From the NCBI RefSeq assembly GCF_007666205.1, contig NZ_VDOR01000003.1:258722-322721 (forward strand): DNA of 64,000 bases, given 5' to 3'. This document shows, piece by piece, positions 16,251 through 25,282 of this stretch. The position numbers and the translations under genes were made by a program. Under the pieces are notes generated by a model. The model saw only the letters and a list, made by a program, of their open reading frames with translations. It was not told the origin of the DNA and did no database searches. Numbering within the stretch: the stretch's first letter is position 1; the number at the start of each line of letters is the position of its first letter. The stretch is from Kocuria palustris (GTDB lineage: Bacteria; Actinomycetota; Actinomycetes; Actinomycetales; Micrococcaceae).

Positions 16251-18056
16251 CTACCGGCGGCCCACGAACCAGTTCTGCATCTTGGCGATGCGCGCCTCGA
16301 TCTGCTCCTCGGTCGCCTGGGCCACGGCCGGGCCGCCGCACTCGCGGCGCAGCTCGTTGTGGATCACCCCGTGGGGCGTGCCGGTGCGCGCCGACCACGC
16401 CGAGACGTTCTGCGACAGCTTCTTGCGCAGCTCCTTGAGCCGCCGGTGGTCCGGCACCGCGGGCTGCTCCGGCTGCTCGGGGGCAGCGGAGCGGGACCGG
16501 CGGCGCGCGTGCTCCGACTGCCGCTCGCGCAGCAGCGTGGTGACCTGCTCGGCGTCGAGCAGACCGGGGATCCCCAGGTAGTCGGCCTCCTCCTCGGTGC
16601 CGGCGGCCACGCCCCCTCCGAACTCGCCGCCGTCGAAGAGCACCCCGTGGAAGGACGCGTCCGACTCCAGGGCCTTGAATTCGCCGCCGGCCAGCTGGGA
16701 CGAGGCCTTCTCCTCGCGATTGGCGGCCGCGAGCGCGTCGTCGTCCCAGCCCTGCTCGGAGAGGTCCACGATGTCCGGGCCCTGCACCGCGGGCCGGTCG
16801 AGGGCGTGGTCCCGCTCGTGCTCCATCTCGTTGGCGTGGGAGAGCAGCAGCGGGACCGAGGGCAGGAAGATCGAGGCCGTCTCCCCGCGCTTGCGCGATC
16901 GCACGAAGCGTCCGACCGCCTGGGCGAAGAACAGCGGCGTGGAGGTCGAGGTCGCGTAGACGCCGACGGCCAGGCGCGGGACGTCCACCCCCTCGGAGAC
17001 CATGCGCACCGCGACCATCCAGCGCTGATCCCCCGCGGCGAAGGCCTCGATGCGCTCCGAGGCGCCCTTGTCGTCCGAGAGCACGACGGCGGGCTTCTCC
17101 CCCGTGATCCGCTCGAGCAGCGCGGCGTAGGCCCTGGCGTCCTGGTGATCGGTCGCGATCACGAGCCCGCCGGCATCGGGGACGGTCCGCCTGACCTCCG
17201 TGAGACGGCGGTCGGCGCCCTGCAGGACCGAGGGGATCCACGCGCCGTCGGGCGCCAGCGCCGTTCGCCAGGCATGGGCGGTGATCGACTTGGTGAAGCC
17301 CTCGCCGAGCTCGGCGGCCATCTCCTCGCCGGCCGAGGTGCGCCACCGCATCTGCCCCGAGTAGGCCATGAAGATCACCGGGCGGACGACGTGGTCCTTC
17401 AGCGCGTCGCCGTAGCCGTACGTGTAGTCGGCCTTCGAGCGCCGGATGCCGTCCCGGTCCTCCTGGTACGTCACGAACGGGATCGGGGACGTGTCCGAGC
17501 GGAACGGGGTGCCCGTCAGCGCCAGGCGGCGATGGGCCGGGTCGAAGGCCTCGCGCAGCCCGTCGCCCCAGGAGCGGGCGTCGCCGGCGTGGTGGATCTC
17601 GTCCATGATCACGAGCGTGCGGCCCTGCTCGGTGCGCGCCCGGTGCAGCAGCGGCTTCATGCCCACCTGCGCGTACGTCAGCGCGACCCCGATGAATCCC
17701 CGCGCGTGGCTGCCGTCGGCGTTCCTGTAGTTGGGGTCGATCGCCAGGTTGACCCGCGCCGCCGCATCGGCCCACTGGCGCTTGAGGTGCTCGGTGGGGC
17801 ACACGATCGTGATCCGGCTGATCGTGCCGCGGTCCACGAGCTCGCGGGCCAGCCGCAGGGCGAACGTCGTCTTGCCGGCTCCGGGCGTCGCCACGGCCAT
17901 GAAGTCCCGCGGCTCGGAGGCGAAGTACTTCTCCAGGGCCTCCGCCTGCCAGGCGCGCAGCTTCCCCGCGGTGCCCCAGGCGGCGCGCTCCGGATAGGCA
18001 GGGGGCATCTCGGCGGCGGGGCCGCCGAACAGGGAGGGCTGGGAGTCATCGGTCAC
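16251..18056 (-). CDS. DEAD/DEAH-box superfamily 2 helicase
   Basis: A 601-residue superfamily 2 helicase/translocase of a type widespread in actinobacteria. Motif I is ATPGAGKTTFALRLA (about residue 54), motif II is MDEIHH, motif III is ALTGTPFR, and the C-terminal half has SEGVDVPRL and QAVGRFVRSRKRGE (motifs V/VI). About 150 further residues end in a conserved block with KLSQNVSAWSARTGTPHGVI and KMQNWFVGRR. It may act on DNA during repair, by resemblance to UvrB/RecG-like and restriction-type helicases, but the substrate is unknown. The GTG start has AAAGGA somewhat far upstream (12 bases). A DUF3039 gene lies just upstream on the same strand with its own terminator between, and the pair recurs in the phylum. 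Confidence 0.82.
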   Translation of the reverse strand: MTDDSQPSLFGGPAAEMPPAYPERAAWGTAGKLRAWQAEALEKYFASEPRDFMAVATPGAGKTTFALRLARELVDRGTISRITIVCPTEHLKRQWADAAARVNLAIDPNYRNADGSHARGFIGVALTYAQVGMKPLLHRARTEQGRTLVIMDEIHHAGDARSWGDGLREAFDPAHRRLALTGTPFRSDTSPIPFVTYQEDRDGIRRSKADYTYGYGDALKDHVVRPVIFMAYSGQMRWRTSAGEEMAAELGEGFTKSITAHAWRTALAPDGAWIPSVLQGADRRLTEVRRTVPDAGGLVIATDHQDARAYAALLERITGEKPAVVLSDDKGASERIEAFAAGDQRWMVAVRMVSEGVDVPRLAVGVYATSTSTPLFFAQAVGRFVRSRKRGETASIFLPSVPLLLSHANEMEHERDHALDRPAVQGPDIVDLSEQGWDDDALAAANREEKASSQLAGGEFKALESDASFHGVLFDGGEFGGGVAAGTEEEADYLGIPGLLDAEQVTTLLRERQSEHARRRSRSAAPEQPEQPAVPDHRRLKELRKKLSQNVSAWSARTGTPHGVIHNELRRECGGPAVAQATEEQIEARIAKMQNWFVGRR

Positions 18057-18173
18057 GGGGCCGGCAGATCCTTTCGCGGTTCGAGGATCACGGTCGTCGG
18101 GACCGGGATCGCACGCCGAGCGCGATCCCGAGCCGGATCCGGCCGTGCGGGAGGGGATGAGGGCGCACGAGCA

Positions 18174-18199
18174 CGGCCCCGTCGATCCCGACGGGGCCG
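18174..18199 (-). terminator. strong hairpin terminator after the DUF3039 gene
   Basis: CGGCCCCGTCG and CGACGGGGCCG pair perfectly (11 base pairs) around a 4-base loop, about 20 bases past the DUF3039 stop. It separates that gene from the helicase downstream. Confidence 0.6.
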
Positions 18200-18217
18200 C
18201 AGGCGCGCAGGCTCAGA

Positions 18218-18535
18218 TCACTTGCCGCCGTCCTGCGGTGCGCGCAGGCCGTCGTAGATCTCCTTGCAGGTGGGGCAGACCGGGAACTTCTCCGGATCGC
18301 GGCCCGGGACCCACACCTTGCCGCACAGGGCGATCACGGGGTCCCCGGTGACGGCGGACTCGGTGATCTTCTCCTTGCGGACGTAGTGGGCGAAGCGCTC
18401 GTGATCGCCCGGCTCCTCGAACGTGCGCGTCTCCTCGCGCTCGAGGGTCGAGGTGCCGCCGACGGGCTCGTCCAAGGTGCCCCGGCCGAAGGGCCAGGGA
18501 CCCGCCACGGGATGGGTGTCGTCGTGGAAGCTCAT
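18218..18535 (-). CDS. DUF3039 protein, probable small zinc-binding protein
   Basis: A 105-residue protein of an actinobacterial family without known function. The conserved C-terminal half reads HERFAHYVRKEKI, then ALCGKVWVPGRDPEKFPVC and PTCKEIYDGLR. The single Cys in ALCGK and the Cys-x-x-Cys in PVCPTC, possibly with the His, make a plausible zinc site. The N-terminal 40 residues look flexible. It is expressed from a leaderless promoter (TACACT 7 bases before ATG) and ends at a strong hairpin, so it is a single-gene unit despite its steady company with the helicase downstream. Confidence 0.85.
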   Translation of the reverse strand: MSFHDDTHPVAGPWPFGRGTLDEPVGGTSTLEREETRTFEEPGDHERFAHYVRKEKITESAVTGDPVIALCGKVWVPGRDPEKFPVCPTCKEIYDGLRAPQDGGK

Positions 18536-18542
18536 GGGCGCC

Positions 18543-18548
18543 AGTGTA
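18543..18548 (-). promoter_or_regulatory. leaderless promoter of the DUF3039 gene
   Basis: The minus-strand TACACT ends exactly 7 bases before the ATG, with no ribosome-binding site. Confidence 0.5.
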
Positions 18549-18577
18549 CTCCCGCTGCCCGGCGCCCCCGCCGGCGC

Positions 18578-18596
18578 CCGCCCCCGGCAGGGGCGG
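18578..18596 (-). terminator. hairpin after the ABC exporter genes
   Basis: CCGCCCC, five bases, GGGGCGG, a perfect 7-base-pair stem just past the permease stop. It could end the ABC transporter transcript. Confidence 0.4.
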
Positions 18597-18604
18597 AGGC
18601 GAGC

Positions 18605-20305
18605 TCAGGAGCGGTAGGAGGAGACCTGCTGGAACAGCTCCGGAGCCCGGGCATCCAGCCAGCGGCCGCCGGCCACCACGCCGCCCCAGGCCAGCCCCAG
18701 GCCTCCGAGTGCGCCGGCGCCCAGGCCGATCCATCCCCACAGGGCCTGTCCGGTGGCCATCTGCACGACCAGCGGGATGCCCGCCAGGCACATCACCGCG
18801 CCGATCAGCAGCATCACGGCCAGCTGCACCAGGACATTGAGCAGCGTGAACCCCGGCGGGGTCTTCATCGGGGAGTCCCCGGGCAGCGGCACGGGATAGG
18901 TGTAGCGCGCCGAGAGCACGCAGCTGATCCCGCCGCCGCCGAGCAGGCCGAGCAGGCTCATGCCGATCACGGCGGGCAGCAGGTGCCAGGTCTGCGTCAT
19001 CGCAGCGCCGAACAGCAGGGCCGCGATGCTCAGGGCCCCGCCCACGACGCACAGGGAGACCAGCCGGCCCAGGCGGTCGTCGCGACCGCGGACCCCGCTG
19101 AGCACGTGCAGGCTGAATGCCGAATGGTCGTAGGCCACGTCCGCCGAGATCGCGAAGCCCATCATGGCGGCCACGATCGGGCCCGCGAGCAGCAGCGGGC
19201 CGCCCTCCCCCGACCCGGAGGCGAACCACATCAGCCCCAGCATCACGGGGATCAGCACGACCGAGGCCGCGTAGCGCGGGTCCTTGAGCCAGTAGATGAT
19301 GCTGCGCGCCGCCACGGCCACCCATGGCGTCGCGGGCACGCGGCCCAGCAGGCCCGCCCCGCGCACGCGCGAGCCGGACCCGCGCACCGAGGCCGTCGAA
19401 TGCTCGAGGGAGCGCTCGAGCAGGCGCGTCCAGACCAGCCACATGACCACCCCGGTGGCCGCAGTCACGGCCAGTCGGCCCGCGGCCCCCGGCACGGATC
19501 CCTCGGCCAGGTCGGCGGGGATCGCCCACAGCGCGCCCCAGGGGGTCCATGATGCGGCCGCGGCGATCCGCTCGAGGTCGATCGCACCCCCTGCCACCAG
19601 GCCGGTGAGACCGCCGATCGCGGGCCCCATCAGGACCAGGAGCGCCAGGCCGAGCACGGCGCCCGCGTCGCCGAGCAGACGGCTGCGCTGCACGCCCTCC
19701 AGGGCCGAGGCCAGGCAACGATTGCCCAGCACCATCAGCACCCAGGCAACGGGGATGAGCACGATCGAGGAAGCCAGGGCGACCGGGCTCGCGCGCCAGG
19801 CCAGGCTCAGCGCCAGGAGGCCCAGCAGCGTGACGGGCCCGGCGAGCCCGACGGCCGCGCTGAGCAGCTGACCCAGGGCCAGGCCGGAGCGCGGCACGGG
19901 ATACAGGGCGAAGCGCCCGGCGTGCACCGTGGCATCGGCCCGGCCCGTGATCAGGGAGGCGGCCCACCAGCCGATCGTGGCGACCGTGCCGACCAGCACC
20001 ACCGGCACCGCGACCTCCCGGGGCTCGGAGCCCCCGCCGCCGACCCAGGCCACGACGGCCCCGGAGGCCACCATGCCCAGCAGGTAGAGCCCGCCCAGGA
20101 CCGTGCCCACGATGGTCCAGGCGCTACGCTGCATGGCCGCAGCGGTCAGCCGGGCTTTGAGCTCCATGACCAGCCGCGCGGTCGTGACGCTCGACGGCCC
20201 CTCCGGAGCGGCTTCTGTGCCCGGGGCCGGCGGCGAGGCCGCGCCGTGCCAGGGCCCGGGATCGTGCTGCGCGCCGCCGCGGGGGCTCACCGGGGCCTCA
20301 GCCAC
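18605..20305 (-). CDS. ABC-2-type exporter permease subunit
   Basis: A 566-residue membrane protein with about 12 hydrophobic segments (for example VGTVLGGLYLLGMVASGAVV and AVTAATGVVMWLVWTRLLER) and no ATPase motif. It partners the ATPase gene just upstream: its GTG start lies 19 bases inside that gene, with GGAGGAG 5 bases before it, so the pair is translationally coupled. The tandem architecture fits large ABC-2-like permeases of actinobacterial exporters of unknown cargo. A start further upstream in frame would only add a region antisense to nothing recognisable and is not supported. Substrate cannot be inferred. Confidence 0.75.
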   Translation of the reverse strand: MAEAPVSPRGGAQHDPGPWHGAASPPAPGTEAAPEGPSSVTTARLVMELKARLTAAAMQRSAWTIVGTVLGGLYLLGMVASGAVVAWVGGGGSEPREVAVPVVLVGTVATIGWWAASLITGRADATVHAGRFALYPVPRSGLALGQLLSAAVGLAGPVTLLGLLALSLAWRASPVALASSIVLIPVAWVLMVLGNRCLASALEGVQRSRLLGDAGAVLGLALLVLMGPAIGGLTGLVAGGAIDLERIAAAASWTPWGALWAIPADLAEGSVPGAAGRLAVTAATGVVMWLVWTRLLERSLEHSTASVRGSGSRVRGAGLLGRVPATPWVAVAARSIIYWLKDPRYAASVVLIPVMLGLMWFASGSGEGGPLLLAGPIVAAMMGFAISADVAYDHSAFSLHVLSGVRGRDDRLGRLVSLCVVGGALSIAALLFGAAMTQTWHLLPAVIGMSLLGLLGGGGISCVLSARYTYPVPLPGDSPMKTPPGFTLLNVLVQLAVMLLIGAVMCLAGIPLVVQMATGQALWGWIGLGAGALGGLGLAWGGVVAGGRWLDARAPELFQQVSSYRS

Positions 20306-21081
20306 GACAGCTCCTCCCCCGCGCCCTCGACGCCGCCGACGGCGTCCACGAAGACCTCCTCGAGCGAGCGCTGCCCGCGGACCTCGTCGACCGTGCCGGC
20401 GGCCCGCAGCACGCCGTCGTCCATGATCGCGACGTGATCGCACATGCGCTGGACCAGGTCCATCACATGGCTCGAGACGATCACCGTGCCTCCGGCGCGG
20501 GCGAAGCTGTGCAGCAGCTCGCGGATCCGGGCCGCCGAGACCGGGTCGACGGCCTCGAACGGCTCATCCAGGACCAGCACGTCCGGAGCGTGGATCATCG
20601 CCGCCGCGAGGGCGATCTTCTTGGTCATGCCGGCCGAGTAGTCCTGCACCGCGGTGCCGGCGGCCTCCACGAGGTCCATGGCCTGGAGCAGATCCTCCGT
20701 GCGCTCGGCGACCGTCTCCCGGTCCATGCCGCGCAGCAGACCGGAGTAGGTGACGAGCTGGCGCCCGGCCAAGCGGTCGAACTGCCGCACGCCGTCGGGC
20801 AGCACACCCATCCTGGCCTTGGCCGCACGAGGCTCGGCCCAGACGTCGATCCCGGAGACCACGGCCTGTCCCTCGGTGGGCCGGAGCAGGCCGGTGAGCA
20901 TCGACAGGGCCGTGGTCTTGCCGGCGCCGTTGCGGCCCACCAGCCCGTAGAAGGCCCCGCGGGGCACATCCAGGCTGAGCCGGTCGACGGCCACCGCCGG
21001 GCTGGTCTGCGAACCGAAGACGCGGGTGAGGCCTCTGAGGCTGACCGCGGCCCGGGCGGGCGGGATCGAGGTCTGAGTCAT
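20287..21081 (-). CDS. ABC transporter ATP-binding subunit
   Basis: A 264-residue nucleotide-binding protein with Walker A GRNGAGKTT, Q-loop region MGVLPDGVRQFDRL, a divergent signature YSAGMTKKI in place of LSGGQ, Walker B VLVLDEPFEAVDP, and an H-loop SSHVMD. The degenerate signature and the DGVRQFDRL segment are typical of exporters paired with large ABC-2-like permeases, such as antibiotic or lipid exporters. The ATG is set by a TACCGT -10 element only 6 bases upstream, implying leaderless expression. It overlaps the permease gene downstream. Confidence 0.88.
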   Translation of the reverse strand: MTQTSIPPARAAVSLRGLTRVFGSQTSPAVAVDRLSLDVPRGAFYGLVGRNGAGKTTALSMLTGLLRPTEGQAVVSGIDVWAEPRAAKARMGVLPDGVRQFDRLAGRQLVTYSGLLRGMDRETVAERTEDLLQAMDLVEAAGTAVQDYSAGMTKKIALAAAMIHAPDVLVLDEPFEAVDPVSAARIRELLHSFARAGGTVIVSSHVMDLVQRMCDHVAIMDDGVLRAAGTVDEVRGQRSLEEVFVDAVGGVEGAGEELSWLRPR

Positions 21082-21087
21082 GACCCC

Positions 21088-21093
21088 ACGGTA
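21088..21093 (-). promoter_or_regulatory. leaderless promoter of the ABC exporter genes
   Basis: The minus-strand TACCGT ends 6 bases before the ATG of the ATPase gene, with no ribosome-binding site in the gap. Confidence 0.45.
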
Positions 21094-21238
21094 GGGACGA
21101 CGACGCCCCGGGCGCCTCCCCCTCGAGACGGATGCGCACGATGCGCGCGGCACCGACCGCCGGCACCGACGATCGGCGCTGACTCCACGGCACGGGGCGA
21201 CCCAGCGCCGCGGCTCGACGGTCGGGGACGGCCGCGGC

Positions 21239-22240
21239 TCAGAACAGGGCGCGCATCAGCTGCGAGCGCGCCGCGAGCACGCGGGGATCCTCCGAGCCCA
21301 CGACGTCGAAGAGCTCGATCAGCCGCTGCCGGACCGTCTCCCGGTCCTCGCCTGCCGTGCGGCGGATGAGCTGCAGGAGGCGGGTGAAGGCGTCCTCGAC
21401 GTGGCCCCCGGAGACGTCGAGATCCGCGACGTCGAGCTGCGCGGCGATGTCGCCGCGGTCCTGGGCCGCCGCGGCGCGCACGGCGTCGGCGTCCATGGGG
21501 CTCACCCGGCGCAGGAGCTCGACCTGGGCCAGGGCGAGCTTCGCCTCGTGGTCCCCCGGGTTCTCCTGCAGGGCCCGCTCGTAGCTGTCCTTGGCCCCGT
21601 CGAGGTCGCCGGCCTCCAGACGATCCACCGCCTCCTGGTGCAGGGGCGGCAGGGGCTTCTGCTCCTCCGCCTCGCCGGCGGAGGGCTCGGCGGTCCCCGC
21701 GACGCCGTGCTGCTCGGCCAGCTGGAGCAGCTCGTCGAGCACGGAGCTCAGCTGGTCCATGGGGATCGAGGACTGCCCGATCGGCACCGGGCGGCCGCCG
21801 ATCAGCGCGACCGTGGTGGGCACCGACTGCGCCTGCAGCGCCTCTGCGACCTGCGGCAGCTGCTCGATGTCCACCGCCCCCAGCAGCAGGCGCCCGGCGC
21901 GTCGGTCGATCTCGCCGGCGACCTGGTCCACGAACGCGCGCGACTGCTCCGAGTAGCCGGCCCACAGCACGAGCACCACGGGCACGGAGTCGGACTGCTC
22001 GGCGATCTCCTGGAACTGCTCCGCGGTGCCGACATCGCGGCGGTATCCGCCCGCGCCGGAGCCGCCGGACGTGCCGGAGCCGCCCGACGCCGCGCCGCCG
22101 CCCTGGGCGCCGGATCGGCCCAGGTCCACGGCGCCGCGCACCGAGGCCGGGAGGTCCTGCTCCCGGCCGCCCTGGGGCGCGGACTCTGCCGCGGCTCCCG
22201 CGGCTCCTGCAGGGTTTCGGGGATCGCTCGGAATGCTCAT
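21239..22240 (-). CDS. YbbN-like thioredoxin-fold/TPR protein lacking the redox cysteines
   Basis: A 333-residue protein in three parts: a Gly/Ser/Ala-rich disordered N-terminus of about 65 residues, a thioredoxin fold ([20 protein letters not shown], then [14 protein letters not shown] with the cis-Pro), and a C-terminal TPR-like helical half ([20 protein letters not shown]). The position of the thioredoxin CxxC reads YSEQ, so it cannot be a disulfide reductase. This fits the YbbN/CnoX group, which acts as a holdase and co-chaperone. The ATG is chosen because TAGAGT ends 7 bases before it, another leaderless arrangement; a GTG two codons earlier would overlap this promoter. It diverges from nucS. 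Confidence 0.82.
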   Translation of the reverse strand: MSIPSDPRNPAGAAGAAAESAPQGGREQDLPASVRGAVDLGRSGAQGGGAASGGSGTSGGSGAGGYRRDVGTAEQFQEIAEQSDSVPVVLVLWAGYSEQSRAFVDQVAGEIDRRAGRLLLGAVDIEQLPQVAEALQAQSVPTTVALIGGRPVPIGQSSIPMDQLSSVLDELLQLAEQHGVAGTAEPSAGEAEEQKPLPPLHQEAVDRLEAGDLDGAKDSYERALQENPGDHEAKLALAQVELLRRVSPMDADAVRAAAAQDRGDIAAQLDVADLDVSGGHVEDAFTRLLQLIRRTAGEDRETVRQRLIELFDVVGSEDPRVLAARSQLMRALF

Positions 22241-22247
22241 GCGCACA

Positions 22248-22253
22248 ACTCTA
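22248..22253 (-). promoter_or_regulatory. leaderless promoter of the YbbN-like gene
   Basis: The minus-strand TAGAGT ends exactly 7 bases before the ATG, with no ribosome-binding site. Confidence 0.5.
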
Positions 22254-22394
22254 TCGAGGCCCCCGCGCCTGGCGAGCGTCGTCGCCGCAGTGCTCGCTGA
22301 CAGCGCACCGGGGCCGCCGGCCTCCTGTCGGGCACCGCTGCGGGGCCCGACCGCGGTGCCCTGGCGGAGCAGGGGCTGTGCGAGACTGTCGGCC

Positions 22395-23090
22395 GTGCGC
22401 TGTGTGATCGCTGACTGCTCCGTCGACTACGAGGGCCGCCTCAAGGCCCACCTCCCGCTGGCCCGCCGCCTCCTGCTCGTGAAGGCCGACGGCTCCGTGC
22501 TCGTGCACTCCGACGGCGGCAGCTACAAGCCCCTGAACTGGATGTCCCCGCCGGCGCGGATGATCGAGACCGCGCCCGACGAGGACCAGGCCGCCGCAGG
22601 GGTCACCGAGGTCTGGACCGTGAAGGCCGCCAAGTCCGACGACGTCCTGCGCGTGCTGATCCACGCCCGCCACGGCGAGCTCTCCCACGATCTCGGCATC
22701 GACCCCGGGCTGATCAAGGACGGGGTGGAGGCCGATCTGCAGCGCCTGCTGGCCGAGCAGCTCCACCTGGTCGCCGACGGCACCACGCTCGTGCGCCGCG
22801 AGTTCCCCACCGCGATCGGCCCCGTGGACATCCTGGCCAGGGATCCGCGCGGCGGAACGATCGCCATCGAGCTCAAGCGCCGCGGCGACATCGACGGCGT
22901 CGAGCAGCTCACCCGCTATCTCGAGCTGCTCAACCGCGATCCCCGCCTGGCCCCGGTCAAGGGGATCTTCGCCGCCCAGCAGATCAAGCCGCAGGCCAGG
23001 ACCCTGGCCGCGGACCGGGGCATCGACTGCCTGGCCCTGGACTACGACGCCATGCGCGGCGTCGACGACGTCGGCTCCCGGCTCTTCTGA
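22395..23090 (+). CDS. nucS: mismatch-specific endonuclease NucS/EndoMS
   Basis: Actinobacterial and archaeal endonuclease that makes double-strand cuts at mismatches (G-T, G-G, T-T) and provides mismatch repair in bacteria without MutS/MutL. The 231-residue product has an N-terminal DNA-binding/dimerisation domain ([32 protein letters not shown]) and a RecB-like nuclease core. The core shows the Asp of [12 protein letters not shown] and the ExK of [20 protein letters not shown], then RYLELLNRD. The C-terminus SRLF resembles a sliding-clamp-binding tail. The GTG start has no good ribosome site; a weak GAGACT hexamer 7 bases upstream may mean leaderless expression. It is single and convergent with murA. 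Confidence 0.93.
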   Translation: MRCVIADCSVDYEGRLKAHLPLARRLLLVKADGSVLVHSDGGSYKPLNWMSPPARMIETAPDEDQAAAGVTEVWTVKAAKSDDVLRVLIHARHGELSHDLGIDPGLIKDGVEADLQRLLAEQLHLVADGTTLVRREFPTAIGPVDILARDPRGGTIAIELKRRGDIDGVEQLTRYLELLNRDPRLAPVKGIFAAQQIKPQARTLAADRGIDCLALDYDAMRGVDDVGSRLF

Positions 23091-23156
23091 GCCGCGCGTC
23101 GCCGCGGCGCGCCCGCCCCGGCTGCGGACCCGAGCACGGATCCGGCGCCCGTTCCG

Positions 23157-24431
23157 TCAGACGCCGCCCTGGAGCCTGCGGTCGACGGCCGCGCCGGCGG
23201 CGGTGAGGTGCTCCACGAAGTGCTCGTAGCCGCGGTCGATGTGCTCGACTCCCCCGACGATCGTCTCGCCCTCCGCGCGCATCCCGGCGATGACCAGCGC
23301 GGCCCCTGCGCGGATGTCCATGGCCTCGACCGGGGCGCCCGACAGGGACTCGACCCCGTCGATCCAGGCGTGGTGCCCGTCCAGGCGCACGACGGCCCCC
23401 AGCCGCTCGAGCTCCGCGGTGAAGCCCCAGCGAGCCTCGAAGACGTTCTCGGTGATCATGCCCGGCCCCTCCGCCACCGCATTGAGCGCGACGGCGAAGG
23501 GCTGCAGATCGGTCGGGAACCCGGGGTACGGGAAGGTCGAGACGTTCACCGGCCGGGGCCGCTCCGGACCCTGGACCCGGAAGCCGTCGTCGAGCACGTC
23601 GATCCGGCAGCCGGCGTCGCGCAGCTTGTCGAGCACGACCTCCAGGTGCCCGGCCTCGGCCCCCTGCACGACGACGGTGCCGCCGGTGATCGCCGCGGCG
23701 AAGGCCCAGGTCCCCGCCACGATGCGATCGGCGACGGTGCGGTGCTCGACCGGCTGGAGGCGCTCGACGCCGGTGATCGTGAGGGTCGAGGTGCCCACGC
23801 CCTCGATCCTGGCGCCCATGTCCACGAGCATCGTGCAGATGTCGACGATCTCCGGCTCGCGCGCGACGTTGTCGAGGACGGTCTCCCCGTCGGCGAGAGC
23901 CGCCGCGGTCATCAGGTTCTCGGTCGCCCCGACCGACGGGTACGGCAGGCGGTAGTGCGCACCGTGCAGCCGGCCCTCGACCGAGGTCTTGAGGTACCCG
24001 CCCTCCGTGCGCAGCCGAGCGCCCATGGCCTCGAGGCCGGCGCGGTGCATGTCGAGCCCGCGCGTGCCGATCGCGTCGCCGCCGGGCAGGGCGACCTCGG
24101 CCGCGCCGCTGCGCACCGTCAGCGGCCCGAGCACCGAGATCGACGCGCGCATGGCCCGCACGAGGTCGTAGTCCGCCTGGTGGTGCAGCTCGGCCGGGAC
24201 GTCGATCGTGACCGCCCTGGCCGCTCGGTCGTAGTCGACCTGGCACCCCAGTCGGCGCAGCAGCTCGGCCATGATCGTGACGTCCTGGATCGCCGGGACG
24301 TTCGTGATGCGCGAACGGCCCTCGGCCAGAAGCGTCGCGGCCATCAGCTTCAGGACGCTGTTCTTGGCGCCGTGGACCGGCAGCGTCCCGTCGACCGAGG
24401 TGCGGCCGCGGACGACGATCTTGTCTTCCAT
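23157..24431 (-). CDS. murA: UDP-N-acetylglucosamine 1-carboxyvinyltransferase with Asp in place of the catalytic Cys
   Basis: First committed enzyme of peptidoglycan precursor synthesis, transferring enolpyruvate from PEP to UDP-GlcNAc. The 424-residue product has the EPSP-synthase fold, [20 protein letters not shown] at the N-terminus, [20 protein letters not shown], and [18 protein letters not shown]. In the active loop the sequence is [13 protein letters not shown], so residue 119 is Asp where E. coli MurA has Cys115. The same Cys-to-Asp change makes the M. tuberculosis enzyme insensitive to fosfomycin. The ATG has CAGGAGA just upstream. A TAGGAT -10 candidate about 210 bases upstream would give a long leader; that 250-base gap shows no other gene. 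Confidence 0.95.
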   Translation of the reverse strand: MEDKIVVRGRTSVDGTLPVHGAKNSVLKLMAATLLAEGRSRITNVPAIQDVTIMAELLRRLGCQVDYDRAARAVTIDVPAELHHQADYDLVRAMRASISVLGPLTVRSGAAEVALPGGDAIGTRGLDMHRAGLEAMGARLRTEGGYLKTSVEGRLHGAHYRLPYPSVGATENLMTAAALADGETVLDNVAREPEIVDICTMLVDMGARIEGVGTSTLTITGVERLQPVEHRTVADRIVAGTWAFAAAITGGTVVVQGAEAGHLEVVLDKLRDAGCRIDVLDDGFRVQGPERPRPVNVSTFPYPGFPTDLQPFAVALNAVAEGPGMITENVFEARWGFTAELERLGAVVRLDGHHAWIDGVESLSGAPVEAMDIRAGAALVIAGMRAEGETIVGGVEHIDRGYEHFVEHLTAAGAAVDRRLQGGV

Positions 24432-24639
24432 GCTCTGGGTCTCCTGGGGGGGTCTGTGGGGTCCGGCGCCGGGCCGGAGGCGCGGCGGCGGCGATCGGCC
24501 GCCGGGATCGGATCAGGGCCCGGGTCGTTCCGCGGATTCCGGTGCGTGCGCGCGTGCGTCGGCGACGGGACGCGCGATGACGAGCAGGGGCGCCGCAGGA
24601 TGTCCGACGCACCGGATGCGCTGTCGGTGATGTGTCAGC

Positions 24640-24645
24640 ATCCTA
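24640..24645 (-). promoter_or_regulatory. candidate -10 element for murA
   Basis: Minus-strand TAGGAT in the 251-base gap between the deaminase gene and murA. Initiation here would leave a leader of about 200 bases before murA. No riboswitch or obvious hairpin was recognised in that leader. Confidence 0.35.
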
Positions 24646-24682
24646 GTCCGCTCGGTCCTGCGCGCTGCCCTGCGGCGGCCGG

Positions 24683-25189
24683 TCAGTAGTCGACGCGCGT
24701 GTCCGAGGCGCGCCACAGCTCGAAGGGCAGGTCCGGGTCGATCCCCGCCAGGGCCTCGGGCGAGGCGGGGTCGACGGGCGTCGGAGGCTGCGCCTCGAGG
24801 CGCACGGCACGGTGCAGCAGGGAATCGTCGAAGCCGGCGGCCGCGGCCTGCTCGTCGGTCGCGGCGTAGACCACGCGCTCCAGACGCGCCCACTGGCACG
24901 CCGTGAAGCACATGGGGCACGGCCGGCACGAGGAGTAGAGCACGGCTCCGTGCAGGGCGAAGACCCCCTCCCCCGCGCAGGCCGCCCGGATGGCTCCGAT
25001 CTCCGCGTGGGCCGTGGGGTCGCACGTGCGCGTCACATCGTTGACCGCGCTGTAGCGGTCTCCGCCGGCCGTCACGACGACGGCGCCGAACGGGCCGCCG
25101 CCGTCGGCCACGGCCTGCGCAGCCAGCCGCACCGCCGCGGCGAGGTGCTCGCGCTCGGTCCGAGGGTCCGGGTCTGGGCTCTGGGGCAC
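24683..25189 (-). CDS. nucleoside/guanine deaminase of the cytidine deaminase superfamily
   Basis: A 168-residue zinc deaminase with the two-part active site: TAHAEIGAI (His-Ala-Glu) and SSCRPCPMCFTACQWA (PCxxC). The N-terminus has LAAQAVADGGGPFGAVVV, the substrate-pocket strand. The C-terminus, LPFELWRASDTRVDY, resembles B. subtilis-type guanine deaminase GuaD, where the last residues close over the active site. The most likely reaction is guanine to xanthine, though a tRNA or other nucleoside deaminase is possible. The GTG start has AGGAG 7 bases upstream. It lies right after the atp operon terminator. Confidence 0.82.
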   Translation of the reverse strand: MPQSPDPDPRTEREHLAAAVRLAAQAVADGGGPFGAVVVTAGGDRYSAVNDVTRTCDPTAHAEIGAIRAACAGEGVFALHGAVLYSSCRPCPMCFTACQWARLERVVYAATDEQAAAAGFDDSLLHRAVRLEAQPPTPVDPASPEALAGIDPDLPFELWRASDTRVDY

Positions 25190-25232
25190 TGCTGGGCTCC
25201 TTCGGGAGGGCGCGGCCCTCGCACAGCACGAA

Positions 25233-25274
25233 GCCGCCCGCCCCGCCCGGAGGATCCGGGACGGGGCGGGCGGC
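25233..25274 (-). terminator. atp operon terminator
   Basis: GCCGCCCGCCCCG pairs with CGGGGCGGGCGGC. An inner CCCGG/CCGGG extends the stem past one bulged base to a 5-base loop, giving an 18-base-pair, almost pure GC hairpin just after the atpC stop. Confidence 0.65.
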
Positions 25275-25282
25275 TCACGGGC

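Noticed and set aside
24432-24682. Riboswitch or small gene in the long gap before murA
   Set aside because: I could find no conserved fold, hairpin pair or coding frame with a start; only a -10 candidate.
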